This document shows positions 17,504-27,434 of a DNA stretch of 64,000 bases, piece by piece. A program made the position numbers and the translations under genes. Numbering within the stretch: position 1 is the stretch's first letter; the number at the start of each line of letters is the position of its first letter. The notes below the pieces were generated by a model that was not told the origin of the DNA, ran no database searches, and saw only the letters and a list, made by a program, of their open reading frames with translations. The DNA is from Defluviitalea raffinosedens (GTDB lineage: Bacteria; Bacillota; Clostridia; Lachnospirales; Defluviitaleaceae), in assembly GCF_016908775.1 (NCBI RefSeq), contig NZ_JAFBEP010000006.1:62001-126000 (forward strand). The letters run 5' to 3'.

Positions 17504-17618
17504 TGCTTCACCTCATGTTAATTAGTTTAAGTTAAGATAACATTTGAACATCCATATAATTCCAATAAATGAACAATATTGATATAAATAATTTTAAAAT
17601 ATTGGTTACTCTCGATAA

Positions 17619-17647
17619 TTGACAAAATTATAAGATAGAATTACTAT
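17619..17647 (+). promoter_or_regulatory. SigA-type promoter of the HPr-like gene
   Basis: A perfect -35 TTGACA (17619-17624) is 17 bases from -10 TACTAT (17642-17647). It lies in the gap between mtaB and the plus-strand HPr-like gene, about 54 bases before its ATG. Confidence 0.75.
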
Positions 17648-17700
17648 GATAATAGGATAGTAATTAATAAATAAATATTCTTAAATTGGAGGTAGTCAAA

Positions 17701-17934
17701 ATGAAATCCATTACGCTTTCTTTAAATTCAATCGAAAAGGTTAAAAAATTTGTTAATATCATCGGAAAATATGATGGCGACTTTGATTTATCTTCAGGGA
17801 GATATAAAGTAGATGCAAAATCTATCATGGGTATTTTCAGTTTAGATTTAAGTTCTCCCCTTAAATTAGACATTCATAACGACGATGTAGCAGATGAAGT
17901 TATTGCTGAAATTCAAAATTATATAGAACAGTAA
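17701..17934 (+). CDS. HPr-fold protein lacking the phosphoacceptor histidine
   Basis: A 77-residue protein that looks like the PTS phosphocarrier HPr. The regulatory segment KSIMGIFSLDL (40-50) matches the HPr Ser46 region, with Ser41 as its equivalent. The N-terminal active loop GIHARP with His15 is missing: the only histidine is H59. It therefore cannot carry phosphate from Enzyme I, and a regulatory role like that of Crh (which also lacks His15) is more likely. ATG 17701 follows GGAGG at 8-base spacing. It is one of three plus-strand genes, with its own promoter and terminator, between mtaB and thiI. The target is unknown. Confidence 0.85.
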   Translation: MKSITLSLNSIEKVKKFVNIIGKYDGDFDLSSGRYKVDAKSIMGIFSLDLSSPLKLDIHNDDVADEVIAEIQNYIEQ

Positions 17935-17939
17935 TAAGC

Positions 17940-17967
17940 AATCCACTCATAGGAGTGGATTTTTTTA
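17940..17967 (+). terminator. Rho-independent terminator of the HPr-like gene
   Basis: ATCCACTC (17941-17948) pairs with GAGTGGAT (17953-17960) around ATAG, followed by six or more T. It lies just after the HPr-like stop and touches the end of thiI on the other strand. The reverse direction has no U-tract. Confidence 0.92.
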
Positions 17968-19143
17968 ATGTACGATCACCGTTTCAGAATTCTTAATTGC
18001 TTCTTCGATCATATTTTCGATATCTGTTAATGCCTCTTCTGATTTTTGAATATACTCTAATTTAGGTTTTGTTTCCGGATGTCTGGGCACAAAAATTGTG
18101 CAGCAATCTTCATAAGGAAGAATTGATATTTCATACGTGTCAATTTTCTTTGCAATTGAAACAATATCTTCTTTATCAAAACCAATAAGCGGGCGAAAAA
18201 CAGGCAATGTTACAACAGCATTGGTAACGGCTAAACTTTGAATCGTCTGGCTTGCTACCTGTCCAACGCTCTCTCCGGTAATAAGAGCTTGTGCATTTTC
18301 TTCTTTTGCAATCTTTTCTGCAATTCTCATCATAATCCTTCTCATAATAATCGTTAATTGCTGATGGGGACATTTCTGATAGATTTCCATTTGAATATCT
18401 GTAAAAGGAACAATGTAGAGTTTGAATCTGCCTGTATAAGCAGCTATTTTTTTCGCTAAATCAATAACTTTTTGCTTTGCTCTCTCACTGGTATAAGGAG
18501 GACTTTCAAAATATACCCCTCCTATTTCTACTCCTCTTTTTGCCACCATCCATCCAGCTACAGGACTATCAATTCCTCCAGATAAAAGAAGCATTGCTTT
18601 TCCATTGGTTCCTAGAGGCATACCTCCAGGACCAGGTATTACCTTAGAGTATACGTATAAAGAATTTCTAAGCTCAATATTAAGTTTGATCTCCGGATTG
18701 TGAACATCTACTTTCAATTGATCTTCCATATTGGCTAAAATATATGCTCCAACTTCTTTAGAAATTTCCATCGAGTTCAGCGGAAAATTCTTATTTGAAC
18801 GTCTTGATTCTACTTTAAATGTGTATTGATTATTTCCACAAACGGATTGCATATGATAAAGAGCAGTTTCTTTTATAGAATCCATATCAACTTTTTCATT
18901 CTTAATACCGACACAAATTCCTACAATACCAAATACTTTTGTGAGCTTGCTTAATACTTCATCTGTGTCAATATATTCATCTTCAGGTTCTATTAAAATT
19001 CTTCCTTGCTCTTTTTGAATATGAAAATTTCCTAAAGCTTTAATGCTCAATCTGATATTTTTGAGTAATGCATTTTCAAACAAATATCTATTATTTCCCT
19101 TGATTGCGATCTCTCCATATTTAATAAGAAAAATGTTTTTCAT
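17965..19143 (-). CDS. thiI: tRNA 4-thiouridine synthetase ThiI
   Basis: A 392-residue sulfur transferase for 4-thiouridine at tRNA position 8. Order: N-terminal ferredoxin-like domain, THUMP domain (about 60-165), and a PP-loop ATPase with the motif LLSGGIDSPVAGW. The C-terminal rhodanese domain of the E. coli enzyme (482 residues) is absent, as in Gram-positive ThiI, so sulfur presumably comes directly from the adjacent cysteine desulfurase. The ATG at 19143 overlaps the desulfurase stop in an ATGA arrangement, and GGAGG precedes it, so the two are probably translationally coupled. A role in thiazole synthesis is less likely without rhodanese. Confidence 0.96.
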   Translation of the reverse strand: MKNIFLIKYGEIAIKGNNRYLFENALLKNIRLSIKALGNFHIQKEQGRILIEPEDEYIDTDEVLSKLTKVFGIVGICVGIKNEKVDMDSIKETALYHMQSVCGNNQYTFKVESRRSNKNFPLNSMEISKEVGAYILANMEDQLKVDVHNPEIKLNIELRNSLYVYSKVIPGPGGMPLGTNGKAMLLLSGGIDSPVAGWMVAKRGVEIGGVYFESPPYTSERAKQKVIDLAKKIAAYTGRFKLYIVPFTDIQMEIYQKCPHQQLTIIMRRIMMRIAEKIAKEENAQALITGESVGQVASQTIQSLAVTNAVVTLPVFRPLIGFDKEDIVSIAKKIDTYEISILPYEDCCTIFVPRHPETKPKLEYIQKSEEALTDIENMIEEAIKNSETVIVH

Positions 19144-20312
19144 TTTTTACTTCCTCCTCGTTTAAATCTGCGAAGTGTAGGTACGATTTCTTTTAAGGCT
19201 TGTACACATTCTTCTACTTCATCTTCTGTATTATATTTTGAAAAACTAAATCTCAATGCTCCTTGTATTTCATCGTCACTAAGCCCAATAGATTTTAAAG
19301 TATCACTGGGTTGAGGATGATTGGAAGAGCAAGCGGATCCTGTTGAAACATAGATTTTTTTTGCTTCTAATGCGTGAAGAAGAACTTCAGCCCTGATGTC
19401 TTTAAACATAATATTAATAATATGGGGAGCACCTTCTTCTATAGAGGGGCCATTCAAATAAACATCTTCAATACTATCACTTATACCCTTCCAAAGAGCA
19501 TTCTTTAAATGATATAAATGCTGAGTAACTTCATTCAGTTCTTTATATATATGTTTTGCTGCAATACCTAAACCTGCAATTCCCGGAACATTTTCTGTTC
19601 CTGAACGCATACCTCTTTGCTGGTCGCCTCCAAATACTAAAGGTTTTAATCTTATATCCTTTCTCTTATAAAGGGCTCCAATCCCTTTCGGACCATAAAA
19701 CTTGTGAGCACTAATACTAAATAAATCAATATTCCATCTTTTTACAGGAATGATAAATTTCCCGAATGACTGAATGCCATCTACATGGAATAGAGTATTG
19801 GGATTGACTGTTTTTATGAGTTTCCCAATCTTTTCAATAGGTTGAACTGTCCCAATTTCATTATTCACATGCATAATACTTACCAAAATTGTATCTTTGC
19901 GAATTGCTTCCTTAAGTTGATCTGGATCAATATAACCAGATGAATCTACAGGAAGATAAGTAACCTCAAACCCTTCTTCTTCCAAAGATTGAAAAACACG
20001 CTGAACTGAAGGATGTTCAATTTCGGTAGTAATAATATGCTTTCCTAATCGATGGTATGCAAAAGCAGTACCACGAATAGCTAAATTATTGGACTCTGTT
20101 CCGCCAGAAGTATAGATCAGCTCATCTTTTTCAACTTTTAATAAAGATGCAAGGATATCTGTAGTATTTCTGATATACTTTTCTGCTTCAAACCCTTTCA
20201 TATGAAGGGAAGAAGGATTACCGTAATCATCCTTTAATACAGTAACCATTGTTTCTATAACCTCTTGTGAAGGTCTGGTTGTCGCGGCATTATCAAAATA
20301 TATTTCTCTCAT
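19140..20312 (-). CDS. Cysteine desulfurase, NifS/IscS type (NifZ-like partner of ThiI)
   Basis: A 390-residue PLP enzyme that takes sulfur from cysteine as a persulfide. The PLP lysine lies in SISAHKFYGPKG, the N-terminal motif is YFDNAATTRPS, and the active cysteine is in STGSACSSNHPQPSDTL, the long-loop class I form. The next gene, thiI, overlaps it by four bases, so its main job is probably sulfur supply for 4-thiouridine; no iscU-like scaffold is nearby. The start is ATG 20312, with AAAGGTGAT upstream; the TTG at 20333 and ATG at 20318 are less likely. Confidence 0.95.
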   Translation of the reverse strand: MREIYFDNAATTRPSQEVIETMVTVLKDDYGNPSSLHMKGFEAEKYIRNTTDILASLLKVEKDELIYTSGGTESNNLAIRGTAFAYHRLGKHIITTEIEHPSVQRVFQSLEEEGFEVTYLPVDSSGYIDPDQLKEAIRKDTILVSIMHVNNEIGTVQPIEKIGKLIKTVNPNTLFHVDGIQSFGKFIIPVKRWNIDLFSISAHKFYGPKGIGALYKRKDIRLKPLVFGGDQQRGMRSGTENVPGIAGLGIAAKHIYKELNEVTQHLYHLKNALWKGISDSIEDVYLNGPSIEEGAPHIINIMFKDIRAEVLLHALEAKKIYVSTGSACSSNHPQPSDTLKSIGLSDDEIQGALRFSFSKYNTEDEVEECVQALKEIVPTLRRFKRGGSKK

Positions 20313-20358
20313 TCGCATCACCTTTTTGCTCAATCACTAATGTGTAAATTTATTTTCA

Positions 20359-20392
20359 GAAAAAAACTGGCAGGATATCCTACCAGTTTTTT
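20359..20392 (-). terminator. Rho-independent terminator after cheY
   Basis: A long palindrome pairs 20361-20376 with 20377-20392 (AAACTGG arms around AGGATATCCT), with a U-rich end on the minus strand. The single plus-strand mismatch (C20371/A20382) becomes G-U in the minus transcript. It starts at the cheY stop codon. Confidence 0.85.
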
Positions 20393-20759
20393 ACCTTGAC
20401 ATTACATTGTTAATTGCTTGGAGCACTCTTGATTTTTCAAAAGGTTTTACAATAAAATCCTTTGCCCCTTTTTTGATGGCATCTACAACCATTGCCTGCT
20501 GACCTAAAGCAGAACACATAATAATCTTCGAATTGGGACTCACTTTTAAAATTCCTGGAACGGCTTTAATCCCATCCATTACCGGCATCGTGATATCTAA
20601 AGTAATAATATCGGGTTGAAGTTCCGCAGCCATCTGAATGGCGTCTAATCCATTTCCAGCTTCTCCTACCACTTCAAATCCCTCTTCAGAAAGCATTTTT
20701 TTTAATACAGTGCGCATAAATATGGCATCATCTACCACCAAAAATCTCAAATTTGACAT
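20391..20759 (-). CDS. cheY: CheY-like single-domain response regulator
   Basis: A 122-residue receiver domain with no output domain. The acidic pocket is VVDDA (D10, D11), the phosphoacceptor is D55 in DIITLDITMPVMDG, and MCSALGQ and DFIVKPF supply the conserved Ser/Thr and Lys. It resembles the stand-alone CheY of Firmicutes that binds the flagellar switch, but no che, fli or kinase gene is near, so its partner (flagellar motor or pilus) is unknown. It lies three bases after the rsmE stop and ends in a terminator, so it is probably transcribed with prmA and rsmE. Confidence 0.9.
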   Translation of the reverse strand: MSNLRFLVVDDAIFMRTVLKKMLSEEGFEVVGEAGNGLDAIQMAAELQPDIITLDITMPVMDGIKAVPGILKVSPNSKIIMCSALGQQAMVVDAIKKGAKDFIVKPFEKSRVLQAINNVMSR

Positions 20760-20761
20760 TC

Positions 20762-21499
20762 TTACACCTCTCCCATTTCGTACATCATAATTGATCCAAG
20801 GAATAGTCCAGCTGTTTCAGTGCGAAGAATTCTTTTACCTAACGTTATGGGAATAATTCCGTGTTCTCGTGCTATATCTATTTCGCTTTCATCAAATCCA
20901 CCTTCTGGACCTATAAATATACCAACAGTTTCGCCATCAAAATCCCTTAATATATTTCGTAAATGATTATGAGTTTCCTTTTCGTAAGCAATTACTTTTA
21001 GGTCCATTTTTTCAGTTGTATGAATGGCCTCTTTTAAAGTAACAATTGGAGTAACTTCAGGTACGATTCCTCTTTGACTTTGTTTAGCAGCCGATTCTGA
21101 AATTTTTTGCCATCTCGTCAATTTAGTAGACTGTCTTTTTTCATCTTCTATCTTTATAACTGTTCTCTCTGTAATAACAGGTACAATTTTATGAATACCT
21201 ACTTCAACAGCTTTTTGAATAATCAAATCCATTTTATCTGATTTAGTTAACGCTTGAAATAACGTTATTTTCACATTAGGTTCTGTTTCAGATAAATGGT
21301 ACGAAAGAATTTCGGCATTAATGTTTTCTTTGCCTATACTTTTTATTATACACTCATAATCTGTTCCTTGTCTATTACAAATTGTTATTTTATCTCCACT
21401 TTTTAGTCTCAATACTTTTGAAATATGTTTAACGTCATCCCCATAAATAACTATATTATCTGCTTGTATCTGCTCGGGATTTACAAAAAATCTGGGCAT
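20762..21499 (-). CDS. rsmE: 16S rRNA (uracil(1498)-N3)-methyltransferase RsmE
   Basis: A 245-residue SPOUT methyltransferase. The N-terminus MPRFFVNPEQI and a PUA-like domain are followed by the knotted SAM domain, with EVGIHKIVPVITERTVIK, WQKISESAAKQSQR, and the C-terminal FIGPEGGFDESEI and LGKRILRTETAGL motifs that define RsmE. ATG 21499 gives the standard family start; a GTG at 21508 overlaps the prmA stop (GTGA) and is an alternative for coupled translation. It follows prmA directly, the usual order in Firmicutes. Confidence 0.95.
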   Translation of the reverse strand: MPRFFVNPEQIQADNIVIYGDDVKHISKVLRLKSGDKITICNRQGTDYECIIKSIGKENINAEILSYHLSETEPNVKITLFQALTKSDKMDLIIQKAVEVGIHKIVPVITERTVIKIEDEKRQSTKLTRWQKISESAAKQSQRGIVPEVTPIVTLKEAIHTTEKMDLKVIAYEKETHNHLRNILRDFDGETVGIFIGPEGGFDESEIDIAREHGIIPITLGKRILRTETAGLFLGSIMMYEMGEV

Positions 21500-21504
21500 A
21501 AATC

Positions 21505-22455
21505 TCACTCTTTCATTTTAGCTGCTAATGCACACCATGAGCCTTCCTCGAAGATCTCAACAATATCCAGTCTGTTTTTTGTCATTGCTTCTTGTACATC
21601 TTGAAGTCGTTCTTTAATAATTCCAGAGGCAATAAAAAAACCTTTGGGATTTAAAAAATCTAAAACAGATTCAGAAAGCTCAATGATTACATCAGCAATA
21701 ATATTTGCGACTACAATATCAGCCTTTTCATTCACTACATCTAAAAGATTTCCTTCGTACACTTTCATTATATGCTCAACATGATTTGAGTTCACATTAT
21801 TTTTTGCAACTTTAACAGCGTTGGCATCTAAATCTACTCCTATTACAGAAGAAGCTCCCAGTTTCGCGGAAGCAATTCCTAAAATTCCACTTCCACATCC
21901 TATATCAAATACAATATTACCTTTAGTAATATATTTTTCAAGAAGCTCCAGACACATAGCGGTTGTTTCATGAGTTCCTGTACCAAAAGCCATTCCTGGG
22001 TCCATCTCTATGATGATTTCACGTTCATCTGTTGAAGTGTATTCTTCCCAGGATGGTTTTATTACTATATTTTTTCCGATTTTAATGGGTTTATAGTATT
22101 TTTTCCAAGAATTTGCCCATTCTTCTTCATGTAAAACATCTGTCTGAACTGTTCCTTTTCCAACATCTAAAAATTGCTTAATATGATTCAAACTATTTTG
22201 AATTTGAATGATCTTTTCTTCATAGGGAGCATCTTCAGGTAAATATACTTTTATGAGCACTTCATTCATATCTTTGCTTTTTAACAATTCTTCATCAATA
22301 TAGTCCCAATCGGTTTTATTCTTTTTTTCCATAGTCATGGTAATATCGTTAGGATCATCTATCTCTATAGTTGGAATACCTATATTTGTCAATGCATAAG
22401 ATATTGCCTCTACTGCTTCACTTTTTGTACTTATCGTTAAACGAATCCATTTCAA
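21505..22455 (-). CDS. prmA: Ribosomal protein L11 methyltransferase PrmA
   Basis: A methyltransferase that trimethylates ribosomal protein L11. It has the substrate-binding N-terminal domain, the linker EEWANSWKKYYKP, and a class I SAM domain with GMAFGTGTHETT and VFDIGCGSGILGIASAK, then VVANIIADV. An ATG at 22464 touches the AAGGAG site with no spacing; TTG 22455, nine bases further, gives MKWIRLTIST, close to the MKW start of B. subtilis PrmA, so it is preferred (316 residues). It follows dnaJ, as in many Firmicutes. Confidence 0.95.
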   Translation of the reverse strand: MKWIRLTISTKSEAVEAISYALTNIGIPTIEIDDPNDITMTMEKKNKTDWDYIDEELLKSKDMNEVLIKVYLPEDAPYEEKIIQIQNSLNHIKQFLDVGKGTVQTDVLHEEEWANSWKKYYKPIKIGKNIVIKPSWEEYTSTDEREIIIEMDPGMAFGTGTHETTAMCLELLEKYITKGNIVFDIGCGSGILGIASAKLGASSVIGVDLDANAVKVAKNNVNSNHVEHIMKVYEGNLLDVVNEKADIVVANIIADVIIELSESVLDFLNPKGFFIASGIIKERLQDVQEAMTKNRLDIVEIFEEGSWCALAAKMKE

Positions 22456-22473
22456 ATCATTCATCTCCTTGTT

Positions 22474-23622
22474 TTAATTCCCAAAGGCTTCTCCGAAAGC
22501 ATCTTTTACTTTTTCAAAGAATCCTTTCCTTCCTTGATAAACCTCATCACCACTAATGCTTGCAAATTGTCTTAATAATTCTTTTTGCTTTTCATTTAAC
22601 TTGGTTGGAACATCTATTTTAACTTGAATGTATTGATCTCCTCTTACTTTTGGGTTTCTGAGATGTGGAATTCCTTTTCCTTTTAAACGAAAAACAGTAC
22701 CTGTTTGCGTGCCTTCTTTAATTGTATATTGCACATTACCATCCAGTGTAGGCACAATCAGATCTGCTCCCAAAGTAGCTTGAACAAAGGTAATAGGAAT
22801 TTCACAATACACATCGTATCCTCTTCTTTCAAATATTGGATGTTCCTGTATATACACTGTAATCAGAAGATCACCATTTGGACCTCCTCTTTCTCCCGGT
22901 TCTCCCTTGCCTTGAATTCGAATACTTTGTCCATGATCAATTCCGGCAGGTATATCCACTTGAATTGTTTTTGTTTTTCTTACCTTTCCTTTTCCATTAC
23001 ATGTATGGCAAGGATCTTTTACAATTTTTCCTTCTCCATGGCATACATCACAAGTCCTTACACTGGTCATAGAACCGAATAAAGTATTTTGTGTGAATTT
23101 AACCTGACCTGTTCCACCACAGTGTCTGCACGTTTCGGGATGGGTACCAGGCTTAGCTCCGGTTCCATGGCAGGTATCACAGGTATCCCATAATGCTACA
23201 TTTATTTCTTTTGCTATTCCAAAAGCAGCTTCATTAAATGAAAGCTGAACACTTACTCTGACATCAGCGCCTTTTGTAGGACCATTTCTTCTTCTTGAGC
23301 CCATTCCTCCAAACATGTCACCAAAAACGCTATCAAAAATATCTCCCATATCAAAGCCGCCAAAACCATCAAATCCGCCACTGCCTCCAGCACCATTCCC
23401 AAAGGCAGCATGGCCGAATTGATCATATTTCGCTCTCTTTTGAGGATCACTCAATATTTCATAAGCTTCACTTATTTCCTTAAATTTCTGCTCTGCTTCT
23501 TTATTATTGGGATTCATATCAGGATGATATTTCTTTGCTAGTTTCCGATAAGCTTTCTTTATATCGGCATCTGAAGCACTTTTATCTACTCCTAGTATCT
23601 CGTAATAATCCCTTTCTGCCAA
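22474..23622 (-). CDS. dnaJ: Chaperone DnaJ (Hsp40)
   Basis: A 382-residue type I DnaJ, the co-chaperone that delivers substrates to DnaK and stimulates its ATPase. The J domain has the HPD motif (KKYHPDMN), a Gly/Phe-rich linker follows ([13 protein letters not shown]), and then four zinc-finger repeats ([32 protein letters not shown]) and the C-terminal substrate domains. The start is TTG 23622, giving [12 protein letters not shown], with AAGGTGAT just upstream; the frame is open to 23658 but adds an unlikely extension. It is separated from dnaK by a terminator hairpin. Confidence 0.97.
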   Translation of the reverse strand: MAERDYYEILGVDKSASDADIKKAYRKLAKKYHPDMNPNNKEAEQKFKEISEAYEILSDPQKRAKYDQFGHAAFGNGAGGSGGFDGFGGFDMGDIFDSVFGDMFGGMGSRRRNGPTKGADVRVSVQLSFNEAAFGIAKEINVALWDTCDTCHGTGAKPGTHPETCRHCGGTGQVKFTQNTLFGSMTSVRTCDVCHGEGKIVKDPCHTCNGKGKVRKTKTIQVDIPAGIDHGQSIRIQGKGEPGERGGPNGDLLITVYIQEHPIFERRGYDVYCEIPITFVQATLGADLIVPTLDGNVQYTIKEGTQTGTVFRLKGKGIPHLRNPKVRGDQYIQVKIDVPTKLNEKQKELLRQFASISGDEVYQGRKGFFEKVKDAFGEAFGN

Positions 23623-23747
23623 TTCAATCACCTTCCAATCTAACCAAACTACATACATTCCATCAATTGCACGAAATTAATTACTTTATTATATAGTGAT
23701 CTGCATCTAAAATCAAATGAATTTGAAGCCAATAATTAATATACTTT

Positions 23748-23780
23748 AAAAAAGCCAAAGATGTTCTCTTTGGCTTTTTT
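23748..23780 (-). terminator. Rho-independent terminator between dnaK and dnaJ
   Basis: GCCAAAG (23754-23760) plus flanking A residues pairs with CTTTGGC (23768-23774) plus T residues around a 7-base loop. The minus strand has U residues after the stem. It lies just after the dnaK stop, so dnaJ transcription would be reduced or need its own promoter. Confidence 0.85.
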
Positions 23781-23785
23781 AAATA

Positions 23786-25648
<1,863 letters not shown>

Positions 25649-25661
25649 TTATGATTCTTTA

Positions 25662-26315
25662 TTAGTTTGCTACTTTTACCATACTGTATCTGATTACTTT
25701 ATCTTTATAAATATATCCTTTTTGAAACTCTTCTACGATTTCATTCTCTCCAAATGCTTCATCTTCAATATGGGTTACAGCATTGTGGAGATTAGGGTCA
25801 AAAGTTTCGCCAACAGCCTTTATTTCTTCTACTCCCATTGAAGTTAAAATATCTTTAAATTGTCTATAGATCATTTCCATTCCTTGTAAGAAAGAATTAG
25901 ATTCATCGTCTTTTTGAGCAGCACTTAAAGCGCGTTCAAAATTATCAATGACAGGAAGAATTTGCTCAATAGCACTTCTTACACCATCCTCATAAAGAAC
26001 TGCTTTTTCTTTGATTGTCCTTTTTCTGAAATTATCAAATTCTGCCATTGTTCTTTGAAGACGATCTTTTAATTCATCATATTCTTTTTCTTTTTCTCTT
26101 AATTTATTCTGAAGCTCTTCAAATTTTTGAGAAGTAAGCTCTTCTTCATCTTTTTGCGCTTCTTCCTGAGTACTTACCTCTTCTTCATTGACGTTTTTTG
26201 CTTCATCATTATTTACTTCAATTTCTGCATCGTTTAATGTTTCATTTTCAACTTCATTGTTAAGAGTTTTTTCTTGCTCCACTTGCCCCACCCTTTTCTT
26301 TGTATTTTTATCCAT
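25662..26315 (-). CDS. grpE: Nucleotide exchange factor GrpE
   Basis: A 217-residue GrpE that releases ADP from DnaK. A very acidic N-terminal tail (about 1-60) precedes a long coiled coil (LQNKLREKEKEYDELKDRL) and the signature AEFDNFRKRTIKEKA; the C-terminal beta domain ends in YIYKDKVIRYSMVKVA. ATG 26315 overlaps the hrcA stop by 8 bases and has no clear ribosome site, so translation is probably coupled to hrcA. It is 28 bases upstream of dnaK. Confidence 0.97.
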   Translation of the reverse strand: MDKNTKKRVGQVEQEKTLNNEVENETLNDAEIEVNNDEAKNVNEEEVSTQEEAQKDEEELTSQKFEELQNKLREKEKEYDELKDRLQRTMAEFDNFRKRTIKEKAVLYEDGVRSAIEQILPVIDNFERALSAAQKDDESNSFLQGMEMIYRQFKDILTSMGVEEIKAVGETFDPNLHNAVTHIEDEAFGENEIVEEFQKGYIYKDKVIRYSMVKVAN

Positions 26316-27342
26316 CAGAATTGTTATTTAACAATTTATCCATATTGCTTGAAATATATGATAAAATTGAAACAACTTTTTCATATTCCATTCTCGTCGG
26401 TCCAATAATGCCAATGGTTCCTACTTTTCTGCCGCCTATTTCATAAGAAGCAGTAATTAGACTGCAATTTTTAATCTCTTCGATTTCATTTTCTTCACCA
26501 ATAGTAATATTGATACCTTTGGATGCATTTTTAGTTAAAATAGACATCAATAGATCTTTTTCCTCTAATGTATGAAAAAGCTGCTTCGCCTTAACAATAT
26601 CACTAAACTCTGGGAAATCCAACATGTTCATTGTACCGCTTAAATAAACTTCAGGGGTAATCTTAGTTTGAATCGTTTTAGCAACCGCATCGAGAATTGG
26701 ATTTACAATCTCGCCATAGATGCCCATCTTTACCTTTAATTCTTGAATGACAGGGAGATTAATTTGCTCCATTGTCAAACCATTAAGAGAGTCATTCAGC
26801 ATTGCAGACAACTTATTCAGAGTATTTTGATCTGCCGGAATATCCATTTTAATAACATTATTGGTTACAAGATTAGCGTCAGTCACGATAATAAGGATAA
26901 TTGAATGAGCATCTAAAGGAATGAGCTGCATATGTTTGATCTTAGTTTTATGAATTACCGGAGAAGAAACGATAGAAGTATAATTTGTATATAATGATAA
27001 TAACTTTGCTACTTCTTTCATAAGTATATCAATTTGATCTACTTTTTGCTGAAGTAATTGATCAATGATTTGCATGTTGACTTCATTAATGGACAGATGT
27101 TCCATTAACTGATCCACATACAAACGATAACCTTTATCCGAAGGAATACGCCCTGCCGATGTATGGGGCTGAATAATAAATCCCCATTCTTCCAGATCAG
27201 ACATTTCATTTCTAATCGTAGCTGAACTTACACCTAATTCATATTTTTTAGAAATCGTTCTGGAGCCCACAGGTTCTCCTGTAAGAATATAGTCTTTAAT
27301 AATCGCATGTAGTATTTTTATTTTTCTGTCATCTAAGATCAT
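26308..27342 (-). CDS. hrcA: Heat-inducible transcription repressor HrcA
   Basis: A 344-residue repressor of class I heat-shock genes that binds CIRCE. The N-terminal winged helix (LHAIIKDYILTGEPVGSRTISKKY, then SSATIRNEMSDLEEWGFI) leads to the GAF-like and C-terminal domains, ending in GIIGPTRMEYEKVVSILSYIS, the family signature. ATG 27342 lies just downstream of a CIRCE operator and promoter, so hrcA represses itself and grpE-dnaK. The order hrcA-grpE-dnaK-dnaJ is the classical one. Confidence 0.97.
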   Translation of the reverse strand: MILDDRKIKILHAIIKDYILTGEPVGSRTISKKYELGVSSATIRNEMSDLEEWGFIIQPHTSAGRIPSDKGYRLYVDQLMEHLSINEVNMQIIDQLLQQKVDQIDILMKEVAKLLSLYTNYTSIVSSPVIHKTKIKHMQLIPLDAHSIILIIVTDANLVTNNVIKMDIPADQNTLNKLSAMLNDSLNGLTMEQINLPVIQELKVKMGIYGEIVNPILDAVAKTIQTKITPEVYLSGTMNMLDFPEFSDIVKAKQLFHTLEEKDLLMSILTKNASKGINITIGEENEIEEIKNCSLITASYEIGGRKVGTIGIIGPTRMEYEKVVSILSYISSNMDKLLNNNSDG

Positions 27343-27363
27343 ATTATCATTCCCCCTGGTTTG

Positions 27364-27390
27364 TTAGCACTCAATTACCGTGAGTGCTAA
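27364..27390. promoter_or_regulatory. CIRCE operator for HrcA
   Basis: The exact consensus inverted repeat TTAGCACTC (27364-27372), a 9-base spacer, and GAGTGCTAA (27382-27390). It lies between the hrcA promoter and ATG, so it overlaps the start of the transcript. Confidence 0.98.
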
Positions 27391-27400
27391 CTTCAAAATT

Positions 27401-27429
27401 AAAATACCATCTTAGAAATGATTTGTCAA
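27401..27429 (-). promoter_or_regulatory. SigA-type promoter of hrcA-grpE-dnaK
   Basis: The minus strand has -35 TTGACA (27424-27429), 17 bases, and -10 TATTTT (27401-27406). The predicted start of transcription falls just before CIRCE. The -35 box is only six bases from the hemW stop-codon end. Confidence 0.88.
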
Positions 27430-27434
27430 GATAT

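Noticed and set aside
22705-23082. 125-codon plus-strand frame opposite dnaJ
   Set aside because: Shadow of the conserved zinc-finger and substrate domains of dnaJ.
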